A stretch of DNA of 64,000 nucleotides from Devosia sp. 67-54 (lineage in GTDB: Bacteria > Pseudomonadota > Alphaproteobacteria > Rhizobiales > Devosiaceae): assembly GCF_001899075.1 (NCBI RefSeq), contig NZ_MKVA01000003.1:372001-436000 (forward strand). The letters run 5' to 3'. The notes beneath the pieces were generated by a model. The model was not told the DNA's origin and searched no databases. It saw only the letters and a list, made by a program, of their open reading frames with translations. The position numbers were made by a program, and so were the translations under genes. The first letter of the stretch is position 1; each line of letters opens with the position of its first letter. Positions 17,469-27,303 of the stretch are shown here, one piece after another.

Positions 17469-18852
17469 GTTCGCCCAGCTCTGGCGCACGACGACCGTCC
17501 GCCTGACGGCGGTCTTCATCCTGCTGTTCGTCATCTTCTCGATCCTGCTGCTGGCCTTCATCGCCTACCAGTCCAGCATCCAGATCCAGCAGCAGCAGAC
17601 GGCTGCCATCGACCGCGAAGTGCAGTTGCTGAAGCGCATCGACGAACGCCAGGGCGTGCGCGGCATCGTCTTCGCCGTGGCGCGGCTGTCGAGCCAGCCG
17701 GGGCCGGGCATCTACTATCTCGGCGACAGCGCCGGGCTGCAGATCGCCGGCAATGTCAGCGGCTTCCCGCAGGACGTGCTGCAGGGCAGCGGCCTGTTCA
17801 GCTTCAACTACGACCGCGACAGCCCCTATTCCGAAGAGACCGGCAAGGGCTATGCCGTGGTCCGCTCGCTGCTGCTCGACGACGGGCTGCGCCTCGTGGT
17901 CGGGCGCGACGTGGTGGAGCGGCGCGGCTTCACCGCCCTCATCTTCCAGGCCTTCGTGCTGGCGGTGGCCGGCATCCTGGTGTTCTCGACGCTGGCCGGA
18001 GTGGTCACGGCGCGGCGCGTGCTCAAGCGCATCGACACCATCAACGCCACCTCGCACAAGATCATGTCGGGCAATCTGAGCGAGCGCATCCCGGTCACCC
18101 GCCGCAACGACGAGTTCGACGGCCTCGCCACCAGCCTCAACGCCATGCTCGACCGCATCGAGGATCTGATGCAGGGGCTGAAGGAGGTGACCGACAACGT
18201 CGCGCACGACCTCAAGACGCCGCTGACCCGCCTGCGCAACCGCGCCGAGGCGGCGCTGCGCGACAGCAGCGGCAACGACAGCAAGAACGAGGCGCTGGAG
18301 ACCACGATCAGCGAGAGCGACAAGCTGATCAAGACCTTCAACGCGCTGCTGATGATCGCCCGTGCCGAGGCCGGGGCGCCCTCGGGGGCGTTCGCCGATG
18401 TCGACGTCAGCGCCGTTGCCGTCGACGTCGCCGAGCTCTACGAGCCGGCGGCGGAAGAGGCGGGGATGACGCTCGACACCCGCATCACGCCGGGCGTGCA
18501 ACTGCGCGCCAATCGCGAGCTGATCGGCCAGGCGCTGGTCAATCTGATCGAGAACGCGCTCAAATATCACGAGCCCGGCGCCGACACCCCCGGCCACATC
18601 AGCGTGGCGGTGCACGAGGAGGCCGGGCGGGTGAAGATCGAGGTCGGCGACAACGGCCCGGGGATTCCGCCGGAGGACCGGGCGCGCGTGGTCGAGCGCT
18701 TCGTGCGGCTGGAAAAGAGCCGCACCGAGCCCGGCTCGGGCCTCGGCCTGTCGCTGGTCGCCGCGGTGGCGCGGCTGCACCGCGGCGAGTTCCGCATCGA
18801 GGACAACCACCCCGGCGTGCTGGCCGTGCTGGACCTGCCGAAGGCCATCTAG
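17461..18852 (+). CDS. Sensor histidine kinase
   Basis: A 463-residue membrane kinase starting at a GTG inside the regulator gene (8-base overlap). One segment lies near residues 13-37, a sensor domain to ~160, a second segment near 162-182, then HAMP. His249 sits in a VAHDLKTPLTRLRNR box. The ATP-binding domain shows NLIENALKYHEPG, GDNGPGIPPE and GSGLGLSLV. The sensor part has a Gln-rich helix (SIQIQQQQTA) after the first segment. It should pair with the upstream regulator. The gene ends at the first palindromic repeat of the window. Confidence 0.88.
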   Translation: MSRFAQLWRTTTVRLTAVFILLFVIFSILLLAFIAYQSSIQIQQQQTAAIDREVQLLKRIDERQGVRGIVFAVARLSSQPGPGIYYLGDSAGLQIAGNVSGFPQDVLQGSGLFSFNYDRDSPYSEETGKGYAVVRSLLLDDGLRLVVGRDVVERRGFTALIFQAFVLAVAGILVFSTLAGVVTARRVLKRIDTINATSHKIMSGNLSERIPVTRRNDEFDGLATSLNAMLDRIEDLMQGLKEVTDNVAHDLKTPLTRLRNRAEAALRDSSGNDSKNEALETTISESDKLIKTFNALLMIARAEAGAPSGAFADVDVSAVAVDVAELYEPAAEEAGMTLDTRITPGVQLRANRELIGQALVNLIENALKYHEPGADTPGHISVAVHEEAGRVKIEVGDNGPGIPPEDRARVVERFVRLEKSRTEPGSGLGLSLVAAVARLHRGEFRIEDNHPGVLAVLDLPKAI

Positions 18853-18877
18853 GACTTCGAGGCGGACCCGGCGCACT

Positions 18878-18988
18878 TGGCCCCCACCCTCGTTCCCTCC
18901 CCGCAAGGGGGAGGGAGGCGATGGAACCTCGTTCGCAGGTGTTTCAGTCAGGCTCCCCTCTCCCTTACGGGGATGGGGGTGGAGGCGA
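18878..18988. repeat. Palindromic GC-rich repeat, copy 1
   Basis: Two arms of the form CCCTCCCCGCAAGGGGGAG and CCCTCTCCCTTACGGGG flank an interior that reads GCGATGGAACC and CAGTCAGG, with outer ends CCCCCACCC and GGGGGTGG. Each arm can fold alone and the ends can pair. The element lies in a 162-base gap between two convergent genes. Confidence 0.8.
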
Positions 18989-19014
18989 CGCGCATTTGAG
19001 CCGCGTCCGTGCTC

Positions 19015-19668
19015 CTAGTTCTGCGCCGCCGCCGGCACCGAAGTCTCGCCGGCGCCGTAGCCGCTGACCCTGCCGCCGGACAGCACGTAGCCGATATACT
19101 GGGCGTTGAGCGCGGTGCCGAGCGCGTCGGCGCCCGGTTCGTCGGCGCGGTAGGCGATGGTGCTGCCCGAGGCGGCGCCGAACGTCGCCTTGAGGTCGGC
19201 CAGCGACGCGCCGAGGCCTGGGATGCCGAGGTTCGGCACCTGGAAGTTTTTCGGCGCCGGCTCGCAATCGCCGGGAATGCGGGTCGGATCGGCCGCCTGC
19301 ACCGCGACGATCATCACGAACTCGCCGCCGCCCAGGATGTTGGAGATGAACCAGGTGTTGGCCGCCGGCGACTTGCCGCTGCCGTCGGTGTGGTAGCAGA
19401 GCCAGTTGACCAGCGTCTTGTTCGACCCCTGCGTCTGGATGCTGCCGCCGAAGGTCTTCCTGATCTGGCTGAGCTTGGTGTGCTGCAACTCCATGCGCAG
19501 CGGCCCGGCGGTGATGGTCCTGACCATCGGCTTGGGAATGTTCGGCCTGCTGCCGAAGTGGAAATAATTGCCGAACAGATTGAGCCCCATGCCGGAAAGG
19601 CCCGCGGCCTCGGCCGGGGCGGACAGGGCAAGGGCGGCGAGACAGGCGGCGAGCAGGCTGAAGCGCAT
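19015..19668 (-). CDS. Unrecognised exported protein
   Basis: A 217-residue protein with a signal peptide (about residues 1-21, ending APAEA-AG). The mature part is mostly beta with two cysteines (NWLCYHTDG and IPGDCEPAP) that could form a disulphide. It has Gly/Asn-rich turns and is neutral overall. A CFTR- or hydrolase-like motif is absent, and no known domain was recognised. It is convergent with the kinase gene and divergent from glnE, so it has its own promoter in the 149 bases before glnE. A periplasmic location is the only safe statement. Confidence 0.65.
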   Translation of the reverse strand: MRFSLLAACLAALALSAPAEAAGLSGMGLNLFGNYFHFGSRPNIPKPMVRTITAGPLRMELQHTKLSQIRKTFGGSIQTQGSNKTLVNWLCYHTDGSGKSPAANTWFISNILGGGEFVMIVAVQAADPTRIPGDCEPAPKNFQVPNLGIPGLGASLADLKATFGAASGSTIAYRADEPGADALGTALNAQYIGYVLSGGRVSGYGAGETSVPAAAQN

Positions 19669-19817
19669 GGTCAGGGGTTCCGGAGGCAGGCGGTCAAATT
19701 AGCGCGCAGAGCGGGGAGTCCGCCAGTCGGCTATTCGATGTTCCCCAGCCTCGTCAACGGGATGGCGAGGGGCCCCGGCTTGCCCCGCCGCGCCGCGGCG
19801 GCTAAGCCTTGTCCACC

Positions 19818-22595
19818 ATGCCCGTGCCCCTCGCGCAGCTTCTGGACGCGTCCCCTTATCTCAGGGAATTGAACCAGCGGCACGGCGCCTGGCTGGCCGC
19901 CGCTTTGGCCGACCCCGATCTTGCCCTGCGGCAGAGCCTCGATGCCCTCGGCCCCGCCGCGGCGGACGCCGGCACGGATGAAGCGGCGATCGGCGACGCC
20001 CTGCGCCGCGCCAAGGGCCGCATCGCGCTCCTCGCGGCGGCGGCGGAGACCGGCGGCCTCTGGACGACGGCGCAATCGACCGCGGCGCTGTCCGACCTCG
20101 CCGACGCGGCGCTCGACGCCGGCCTCGCCGTGCTGCTGCAGCGCGCCATCGACAAGGGCGACCTGGTCGCGACCACCCCCGCCACCTGCGGCCTCGCCAT
20201 CTTCGCGCTCGGCAAGCATGGCGGGCGCGAGCTCAATTATTCCTCCGACATCGATATCGTCGCCTTCTTCGACCGCGACGCCGGCGTGCTGGCCGACCCC
20301 GAAGACGCCACCAAGATCTATTCGCGCATCGTGCAGCGGCTGGCGGCGCTGCTGCAGGACCGTGTCGGCAACGATTACGTGTTCCGCACCGATCTCAGGC
20401 TGCGCCCCGATCCGGGCTCGACCCCGGTCGCCATCTCCACCGACGCCGCCTTCGCCTACTACGAGAGCCGCGGCCAGAACTGGGAGCGCGCCGCCTGGAT
20501 CAAGGCGCGGCCCTGCGCCGGCGACAAGCGGGCAGGGGAGGCCTTCCTGGCCGAGCTCGCCCCCTATGTCTGGCGCAAGCATCTCGACTTCGCCACCATC
20601 GCCGACATCCAGGCGATGAAGCGCCAGATCAACATCTCGAAGAATGTCGGCGAGGCGCGGGTCGAGGGCCACAACGTCAAGCTCGGGCGCGGCGGCATCC
20701 GCGAGATCGAGTTCTTCGCCCAGACCCAGCAGCTGATCGCCGGCGGCCGCGACCGCAGCTTGCGCGTGCGGCCGACGGCCGAGGCGCTGGCGGCGCTGGC
20801 GCGCGAGGGCTGGATCGGCGACAGGGCGGCGACCGAGCTCACCGCCGCCTACTGGTTCCTGCGCGCGGTCGAGAACCGGCTGCAGATGCTGCGCGACGAG
20901 CAGACCCATGTGATGCCCGACACCGCCGAGGGCGTCGCCGTCATCGGCCGGCTGATGGGCTATGCCGACCGCGCGCGCTTCGAGGCCGACTACCGCGCCG
21001 CGCTGGCTACCGTGCAGGGCTATTATGCCGAGCTCTTCACCGAGGGCGAAACGCTGGGCGCCGCCGGCGGCGATCTGGTGTTCACCGGCAGCGACGACGA
21101 TCCGGCGACGCTCGAGACGCTGACCGGAATGGGATTCCAGGATGCCGCGTCGGTGTCGGCGACCATCCGCAAATGGCACTATGGCGGCTATCGCGCCACC
21201 GCCGTCGCCGCCGCGCGCGCCCATCTCACCGAGCTGCTGCCGGCGCTGCTGACCACCATCAGCAAGGCCGGCAATGCCGATCTCGCCTTCCGGCGCTTCG
21301 ACAACTTCCTGTCGCGCCTGCCTTCGGGCGTGCAGTTCTTCGCCCTGCTGCGCAACCACGAGGAGCTGCGCACGCTGCTGGTGCAGCTTCTCGCCTCGGC
21401 GCCGCGCATGGCCGACGCGGTGATCCACCGCGCCCATGTCATGGATTCGCTGATCGATCCGGCCTTCTCCGACATCGTCGGCCGCCGTCCGGCGCTGATC
21501 GCCAAGGTCGAGAGCTTTCTGGGCGATGCCCGCGACTACCAGGAGGTGATCGACCGCGCCCGCATCATCGGCCAGGAGCAGCAATTCCTGATCGCGGCCG
21601 GGCTGCTCGCCGGCACGCTGTCGGCGCGGCAGGCGGGCGAGCAGTTCACCGCCCTGGCCGAGACGCTGCTGCAGCGCCTGTTCGCGGCGGTGCGCGTCGA
21701 GTTCGAAAAGCGCCACGGCGTGGTGCCGGGGGCGTCGGTGGCGCTGCTGGCCTTCGGCAAGATGGCGAGCCGCGAGATGACGGTGTCGTCCGACCTCGAT
21801 TTCATCCTGCTCTACGAGGTCGAGGGCGACGCCGAGGACTCGGCGGGCGAGCGGCCGCTGCCGACCACGCAGTATTTCGCCCGCCTGACGCAGCGGCTCG
21901 TCGCGGCGGTGACGGCGCCGACCTCGGAGGGCGTGCTGTACCACGCCGACATGCGGCTGAGGCCCTCCGGCAATGCCGGCCCGCTCGCCACCAGCCTCGC
22001 GGCCTTCCAGCGCTACCAGGCCGGGGAGGCCTGGACCTGGGAGCATCTGGCGCTGACCCGGGCGCGCGTCATCATCGGCGACGGGACTCTGCCGGGCCGC
22101 GTCGACGCCGTGATCGCGGCGGTGCTGTCGCAGCCGGCCGATGCCGGCAAGATCGTCGACGACGTGCTCGCCATGCGGGCGCTGATGGCCAAGGAGCGGC
22201 CGCCGCGCCACCCGTTCGACCTGAAGCTGGTCAATGGCGGTCTGGTCGATCTCGAATTCATCGCGCAATCGGCGCAATTGCTGCGGCGCAGCGACATCGC
22301 CCGGCCGCAGGCGCCCACCGGCGAGGTGCTGGCGCGGCTCGGCGAGCTCGGCCTCGTGCCCGAGGGCGAGCGGCTGGCGCTGATCCACGGTACCTATTCC
22401 ACCGTGCTGCAGGTGATGAGCGCGGCGCTGGTCGATCCGTTCAACAATGACGGCTGGACCGATGCCTTCCGCGACCTCCTGGCGCAGCTCGCCAACGCCC
22501 CCAATTTCGCGCGGCTGACGGAAGATCTGGCGGCGATGCAGGCGGAGGTGTCGGCGGCGGCGAGCGCGTGGTACGCGAAGGCGCGGAGCTTCTAG
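19818..22595 (+). CDS. glnE: Glutamine synthetase adenylyltransferase/deadenylase
   Basis: A 925-residue protein with two nucleotidyltransferase domains. The deadenylase half has GRELNYSSDIDIVAFFD near residue 140. The adenylylation half has SREMTVSSDLDFILLYE near residue 655. Each carries the paired metal-binding Asp residues and a following RLRPD/RLRPSG motif. GlnE adds or removes AMP on glutamine synthetase in response to PII proteins and glutamine, setting the rate of ammonia assimilation. The ATG at 19818 is preferred to the TTG three codons upstream. The length fits alphaproteobacterial GlnE. Confidence 0.95.
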   Translation: MPVPLAQLLDASPYLRELNQRHGAWLAAALADPDLALRQSLDALGPAAADAGTDEAAIGDALRRAKGRIALLAAAAETGGLWTTAQSTAALSDLADAALDAGLAVLLQRAIDKGDLVATTPATCGLAIFALGKHGGRELNYSSDIDIVAFFDRDAGVLADPEDATKIYSRIVQRLAALLQDRVGNDYVFRTDLRLRPDPGSTPVAISTDAAFAYYESRGQNWERAAWIKARPCAGDKRAGEAFLAELAPYVWRKHLDFATIADIQAMKRQINISKNVGEARVEGHNVKLGRGGIREIEFFAQTQQLIAGGRDRSLRVRPTAEALAALAREGWIGDRAATELTAAYWFLRAVENRLQMLRDEQTHVMPDTAEGVAVIGRLMGYADRARFEADYRAALATVQGYYAELFTEGETLGAAGGDLVFTGSDDDPATLETLTGMGFQDAASVSATIRKWHYGGYRATAVAAARAHLTELLPALLTTISKAGNADLAFRRFDNFLSRLPSGVQFFALLRNHEELRTLLVQLLASAPRMADAVIHRAHVMDSLIDPAFSDIVGRRPALIAKVESFLGDARDYQEVIDRARIIGQEQQFLIAAGLLAGTLSARQAGEQFTALAETLLQRLFAAVRVEFEKRHGVVPGASVALLAFGKMASREMTVSSDLDFILLYEVEGDAEDSAGERPLPTTQYFARLTQRLVAAVTAPTSEGVLYHADMRLRPSGNAGPLATSLAAFQRYQAGEAWTWEHLALTRARVIIGDGTLPGRVDAVIAAVLSQPADAGKIVDDVLAMRALMAKERPPRHPFDLKLVNGGLVDLEFIAQSAQLLRRSDIARPQAPTGEVLARLGELGLVPEGERLALIHGTYSTVLQVMSAALVDPFNNDGWTDAFRDLLAQLANAPNFARLTEDLAAMQAEVSAAASAWYAKARSF

Positions 22596-22615
22596 CCGCT
22601 GGATTTGTGCTCGCC

Positions 22616-22728
22616 GCCCCCACCCCCAACCCCTCCCCGCAGGGGGGAGGGGAGCGATAGAACCGCGTTCTCAGGCGCCTCAGTCAGGCGCCCCTCCCTC
22701 TTGCGGGGAGAGGACGGGGGTGGGGGCC
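22616..22728. repeat. Palindromic GC-rich repeat, copy 2
   Basis: The same layout and orientation as copy 1, with arms CCCCTCCCCGCAGGGGGGAG and CCTCCCTCTTGCGGGGAG. The interior contains GCGATAGAACC and CTCAGTCAGGCG. The outer ends GCCCCCACCCC and GGGGTGGGGGC are near-perfect complements. It sits between convergent glnE and a kinase gene. Confidence 0.85.
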
Positions 22729-22758
22729 ACCATGCACCCAATGTGCGTTCCTGCTCTC

Positions 22759-24276
22759 CTAGGCCGCCACGTCTCGTGCATCCTCGTGGTGCAGCAGCGG
22801 CAGCGACACCGCCACCGTGGTGCCGAGGCCGGGGCGGCTGTCGATGGCGAGCCGGCCGCCGCTGAGCTCGGCGATGGTGCGGGCGATGGCGAGACCGAGG
22901 CCGGCGCCCTCGCGGTCGCGCGTCAGCGCCGCGTCGCCATAGGCGAAGGGCTGCGACAGCGACGACAGCCGTTCCGGCGACATGCCGATGCCGGTATCGG
23001 AGATTTCGAGCACCACGCCGTCGCTCGCCGCATGCGCCGCGATGGTGACGCGGCCGCCGGCCGGGGTGAACTGGATCGCGTTGTCGACGATGTTGCCGAG
23101 CATGCGCTCGAGCGAGAAGCGGTCGCCGGCCAGCACCGCGCCGGTCGGCGCCCCGAGGCCGAGCGCGATGCCCTTGCGCTGCGCCCGCGGCGCGTGCCGT
23201 TTCGCAGCGGCGGCGAGCAGCTCGTCCACCGGCAGCTCCTCCTCGCGCAGCACCCGCTGCCCGCCCTCGAGCTCGGCGAAATCGAGGATCGAGGCGAAAA
23301 AGCTCAGCAGCCGTTCGCCCGACATGCGGATGGAATCGACATAGGTCGCATAGTGCTCGTCGCCCAGCGGCCCATAGGTCTCGTGCCGCATCAGCTCGGC
23401 AAAGCCGATGATGTGGTTGAGCGGCGTGCGGATGTCGTGGCTGAGATGGGCGAGGAAATTGGTCTTGGAGCGGCTGGCGGCTTCGGCGCGCAGCTTTTCC
23501 TCGTGATAGCGCCGGGCGAGCACGCGCTGTTCCTCGCGGATCGACACCAGCAGATCCTCGGTGGCGCGCCGTTCGGTGACGTCGGTCAGCAGCGTTACGA
23601 AGCCGCCACCGGCCAGCGGCCGTTCGTCGACCACGAGGCACGAGCCGTCCTCGCGATGCAGCTCGAGGATGCGGCTGCCGGCGTCTTCACGCACCAGGTG
23701 CAGATAGCCGCCCTGGATCAGCCGGCGGATCGAGGCCGAATAGAGTGCGCCGGGCCGCGAGTCGATCGGGTCGGCATTGAGGCGGTCGCGATATTGCTGG
23801 TTGGCGACGACGAGCCGGCCATGCTGGTTCCAGCAGGCGACGCCGAACGGAATGGTGGCGAGCAGATCGTGCAGGCTGCTGCCCTGCGACGCCGGCCGCT
23901 GCCGCCGGCGGAAGCCGAGCGCGATGACGAGGCCGGCGAGGCCATAGGCGATGGCGGCGCGCTGCGGCAGGTCGCTGCCGTCGGGCAGCGGCGCGAAGCT
24001 GAAGGCAGCCGCGATGGGACGAGGCGTTCCGGTGTCGAGCGGCCGGCCGGTCGCCAGCTCGCCGACCAGGCTCGCCCGCAGCCGCTGCGCGTCGACCACG
24101 CGGGTGGCATCGCCCAGGATGTAGAGCGTCGCTCCCAGCAGCGCCACCAGGGCCAGGGCATAGGTCAGCGGCGAGATCGAGGCGGCGAAGGCGCTGAGCA
24201 GGCCGTCCTTGCGGTCGCCGGTGGAGCGTGACTCCACTGCAACTGCCCTGACGCCGGATGCCTCCGTCGACTGCAT
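22759..24276 (-). CDS. Orphan PAS-containing sensor histidine kinase
   Basis: A 505-residue protein. Two membrane segments (about 33-53 and 107-121) enclose a ~50-residue external loop. A PAS-like domain follows (~135-230, CWNQHGRLVVANQQYRDRL), then a coiled-coil linker (EEQRVLARRYHEEKLRAEA). The dimerisation domain carries His280 in LSHDIRTPLNHIIGF. The ATP-binding domain has NIVDNAIQFTPAGG, SDTGIGM and GAGLGLAIA. The His-box and linker resemble the PdhS/DivJ/PleC group that controls cell-cycle regulators in Hyphomicrobiales, but the exact relation is open. No response regulator gene is adjacent, so it must signal to a partner encoded elsewhere. Confidence 0.85.
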   Translation of the reverse strand: MQSTEASGVRAVAVESRSTGDRKDGLLSAFAASISPLTYALALVALLGATLYILGDATRVVDAQRLRASLVGELATGRPLDTGTPRPIAAAFSFAPLPDGSDLPQRAAIAYGLAGLVIALGFRRRQRPASQGSSLHDLLATIPFGVACWNQHGRLVVANQQYRDRLNADPIDSRPGALYSASIRRLIQGGYLHLVREDAGSRILELHREDGSCLVVDERPLAGGGFVTLLTDVTERRATEDLLVSIREEQRVLARRYHEEKLRAEAASRSKTNFLAHLSHDIRTPLNHIIGFAELMRHETYGPLGDEHYATYVDSIRMSGERLLSFFASILDFAELEGGQRVLREEELPVDELLAAAAKRHAPRAQRKGIALGLGAPTGAVLAGDRFSLERMLGNIVDNAIQFTPAGGRVTIAAHAASDGVVLEISDTGIGMSPERLSSLSQPFAYGDAALTRDREGAGLGLAIARTIAELSGGRLAIDSRPGLGTTVAVSLPLLHHEDARDVAA

Positions 24277-24454
24277 CGAAACCCCGCCCAGATGATGGAA
24301 AATCAGGAAAACGCCACGCCCTGATTTGCAATCTGAATCAGCGGCTTGCGGCTGTCCAGAGGGGCAGCCGCGAGGCGCGCGCCGATGGCGGAAATTCGCG
24401 AGTCGGCTGAGTCACTTAGAGGCAGAAGAAAAATTCTTCTACATTAGTGTTTCA

Positions 24455-27091
24455 TTAACCAGCGAGCGTCCGCTCCAGGATGTCGGCGGTGTTGCGGCTG
24501 AGCCCGCCGGCATCGCGCAGCGCGTTGAGCGCTGCCTCCGCCGCGGCCCGGCGCGTCGGCTCGTAGCTGCGCCACACACGGAACGCCGTCAGGGCGCGCG
24601 AGGCCACCTGCGGATTGCGCGTGTCGATGTCGGCGACGAAATTCGCCAGGAAGCGGAAGCCGGTGCCGTCGGCGCGCGCGAACTGCGCGGGGTTGCCGAG
24701 GCTGAAGGTGCCGACCAGGGCGCGCAGCCGGTTGGGGTTGTTGCGCGGGAAATTCGGGTCGGCGAGGATCGCCTCGATGCGGCTCACCACATTGTCGATC
24801 GGGGCCACCGCGTTCAGCACCAGCCATTTGTCGAACACCAGCGGGTCGGCAGTGTACATGATGCGGAAATTGCCGAGCAGCGCCTCGGCATCCGGCGTCC
24901 AGCCGGCCACCGCGGCGCCGAGCGCGGCGTAGCGGTCGGTCATGTTGGCCGCATTGTCGTACTGCTCGCGCGCCAGCCGCGGCCCGAGGCCCGAGCCGCC
25001 GACCACCAGCAGCGCCAGAGCGCCGTTCTTGAGCGCCCGCATGCCCGACTGCGCCGTATCGGTGGAGTAGGGGGCAGCGACGATATTGGCGCGATAGGCC
25101 GCATCCAGCGTGGCCTCGAGCCGGCCGACCAGTGCCTGCAGCAGGGCCAGCCGCGTCGCCCGCACCTTGTCGGGATCGACGTCGGTGCCGACGGCGCGGG
25201 CGACGATCGATTCCGATGGCAGGCCGAGGGTCAGCGCCTTGAACGCCGGATCGAGCGATGGCGAGGTGATGGTGTCGCCGAGCGCGCCGGCCAGCGCCTC
25301 GATGTCGGCGTCGGCCCAGGGCGTGCCGCCGATGGCGCCGAGCATCAGCGCCATCGCCACGTCCTGCAGCGATTGCCAGCGGTTGAACGGATCGCTGTCG
25401 TGCCGGGCGATGAACAGCCGGTCGGCCTGCGACTGGTTGGAGACCACCTTCACCGGCGCCGAGAATTCGCGGAACAGCGACGGCACCGGCTTGTTGGCGA
25501 CGCCCTTGAACTCATAGGTCGCGCTGTCGCCGCTCAGCACCAGCAGGTCGCCGCGCACGTCGCCGCTGGCCGAGCTCCAGCCCATCGGCGAGCCGTTGGG
25601 GCCGATGAGCCCGAATTTCACCGGCACCACCAGCGCCTGCTTGTCGGGCTGGCCCGGCGTCGGCGCCGTGCTCTGGCTGAGGCTGAGCTTGTAGGTCTGG
25701 GAGGCGGCGTCGTAGCTGTCGCTGACCGTCACCTCCGGCGTGCCCGCCTGCAGATACCAGGTCTGGAACTGCTTGAGGTCGACGCCGTTGGCGTCCTCGA
25801 ACGCCTTGATGAAGGCCTCGATGGTGGTGGCGTCGCCGTCGTGCCGGTCGAAATACAGGTCCATGCCCTTGCGGAAGCCGGCCTCGCCGAGCAGCGTCGC
25901 CAGCATGCGCACGATCTCGGCGCCCTTCTCGTACACCGTCGTCGTATAGAAGTTGTTGATCTCCTTGTAGTGGTCGGGCCGCGCCGGGTGGGCGAGGGGA
26001 CCGGCATCCTCGACGAACTGCGTGGCGCGCAGCGTGCGCACGTCCTCGATGCGCTTGACCGGGCGCGAGCGCTCGTCGGAGGTGAACTCCTGGTCGCGAT
26101 AGACCGTGAGCCCCTCCTTGAGGCAGAGCTGGAACCAGTCGCGGCAGGTGATGCGGTCGCCGGTCCAGTTGTGGAAGTACTCGTGCGCGATGACGCGCTC
26201 GACGTTGTAGTAGTCGTCGTCGGTGGCGGTCTCCGGCTTGGCGAACACCAGCTTGTCGTTGAAGATGTTGAGGCCCTTGTTCTCCATCGCGCCGAAGTTG
26301 AAATCGCTGACGGCGACGATGTTGAACACGTCGAGGTCGTATTCGCGGCCGAAGCGCCGCTCGTCCCATGCCATCGAGCGCTTCAGCGCGTCCATGGCGA
26401 AGCGGCACTCGTCCTCCTTGCCGTGCGTGCAATAGACGCCGAGCTTCACCTCGCGGCCGCTCATGGTGGTGAAGCTGTCGTGGATGGCGCCGAGGTCGCC
26501 CCCCACCATGGCGAAGAGATAAGCCGGCTTCGGGAACGGGTCGTCCCACACGGCATAGTGCAGCCCGCCCTCGAGCTCGCCGCTCTCCACCGGATTGCCG
26601 TTGGCCAGCAGCACCGGGGCCACCGCCTTGTCGGCGGTCATGGTGACGCGGAACGGCGCCAGCACGTCCGGGCGGTCGAGATAATAGGTGATGCGGCGAA
26701 AACCCTCGGGCTCGCATTGCGTGCACCAGGTGCCGCCCGAGCGGTAGAACCCCATCAGCCGCAGATTCTTTTCCGGCTCCAGCACCACTTCCGTCTCGAG
26801 CACGAATGGACGGTGCGGCGGCTCGCCGATGCTGAGCGTCGTCAGCGTCGTCTCATAGGCGGTGAGCGCCAGCGGCGAGCCGTCGATGGCGATCGAAGTG
26901 AGCTTCAGCTCGTCGCCGTCGAGCACCAGCGGCGTGCCGGGCGGCGTCTCCGGCCGCGGCGACAGGGTCAGCAGCGCCCGCACGCGCGACACCTCCGGCG
27001 CGATTTTTACGTCGAGCTCCACCTTGTCGACGCGATACGGCGTCGGGGCATAGTCCTTGAGGTAGATCGTGTGCTCGGTTTCGGTCCGCAT
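24455..27091 (-). CDS. pepN: Aminopeptidase N
   Basis: An 878-residue M1-family zinc aminopeptidase. The substrate-anchoring GAMEN motif is present (NFGAMENKG), and the zinc-site HEYFHNWTGDRI begins at about residue 303 with the downstream Glu ligand in KEGLTVYRDQEF. The C-terminal ~350 residues have the helical DUF3458 and arch domains of the E. coli-type enzyme. It removes N-terminal residues from peptides in the cytoplasm. It lies upstream of the orphan kinase gene on the same strand with 178 bases between, which include an AGAAGAA/TTCTTCT palindrome at 24424-24440. Confidence 0.95.
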   Translation of the reverse strand: MRTETEHTIYLKDYAPTPYRVDKVELDVKIAPEVSRVRALLTLSPRPETPPGTPLVLDGDELKLTSIAIDGSPLALTAYETTLTTLSIGEPPHRPFVLETEVVLEPEKNLRLMGFYRSGGTWCTQCEPEGFRRITYYLDRPDVLAPFRVTMTADKAVAPVLLANGNPVESGELEGGLHYAVWDDPFPKPAYLFAMVGGDLGAIHDSFTTMSGREVKLGVYCTHGKEDECRFAMDALKRSMAWDERRFGREYDLDVFNIVAVSDFNFGAMENKGLNIFNDKLVFAKPETATDDDYYNVERVIAHEYFHNWTGDRITCRDWFQLCLKEGLTVYRDQEFTSDERSRPVKRIEDVRTLRATQFVEDAGPLAHPARPDHYKEINNFYTTTVYEKGAEIVRMLATLLGEAGFRKGMDLYFDRHDGDATTIEAFIKAFEDANGVDLKQFQTWYLQAGTPEVTVSDSYDAASQTYKLSLSQSTAPTPGQPDKQALVVPVKFGLIGPNGSPMGWSSASGDVRGDLLVLSGDSATYEFKGVANKPVPSLFREFSAPVKVVSNQSQADRLFIARHDSDPFNRWQSLQDVAMALMLGAIGGTPWADADIEALAGALGDTITSPSLDPAFKALTLGLPSESIVARAVGTDVDPDKVRATRLALLQALVGRLEATLDAAYRANIVAAPYSTDTAQSGMRALKNGALALLVVGGSGLGPRLAREQYDNAANMTDRYAALGAAVAGWTPDAEALLGNFRIMYTADPLVFDKWLVLNAVAPIDNVVSRIEAILADPNFPRNNPNRLRALVGTFSLGNPAQFARADGTGFRFLANFVADIDTRNPQVASRALTAFRVWRSYEPTRRAAAEAALNALRDAGGLSRNTADILERTLAG

Positions 27092-27303
27092 CGCCGCTCC
27101 ATGGAACTTGATCCGACTGTGGCCTGCCGGTGACAGGCAGATCGCCGAATCTTCTTATATTCTGTCCGGCTGGCCAACCGGCCTTTCCCTGTTTGCGCCA
27201 ATTGCGGCAGCATTGGGAAGGGGCGGCAGCGCCGGCGCGCAACAAGCCCGCGGCACCCCGCCGCGTCAAGCATTTGCGTTCACGACAACGTCTGGTGAGT
27301 TTC

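Noticed and set aside
18878-18988. GC-rich repeats as a CRISPR array
   Set aside because: Copies are kilobases apart, palindromic and without regular spacers; no cas gene is present.
24444-24458. TTAG-N7-TTAA, close to a CtrA box, upstream of the PAS kinase gene
   Set aside because: One mismatch, overlap with the pepN stop codon and about 170 bases from the kinase start make it too weak to list.
24326-27133. Plus-strand frame of over 900 codons opposite pepN
   Set aside because: pepN has all catalytic motifs on the other strand, and the plus frame yields only His/Arg-rich low-complexity sequence.
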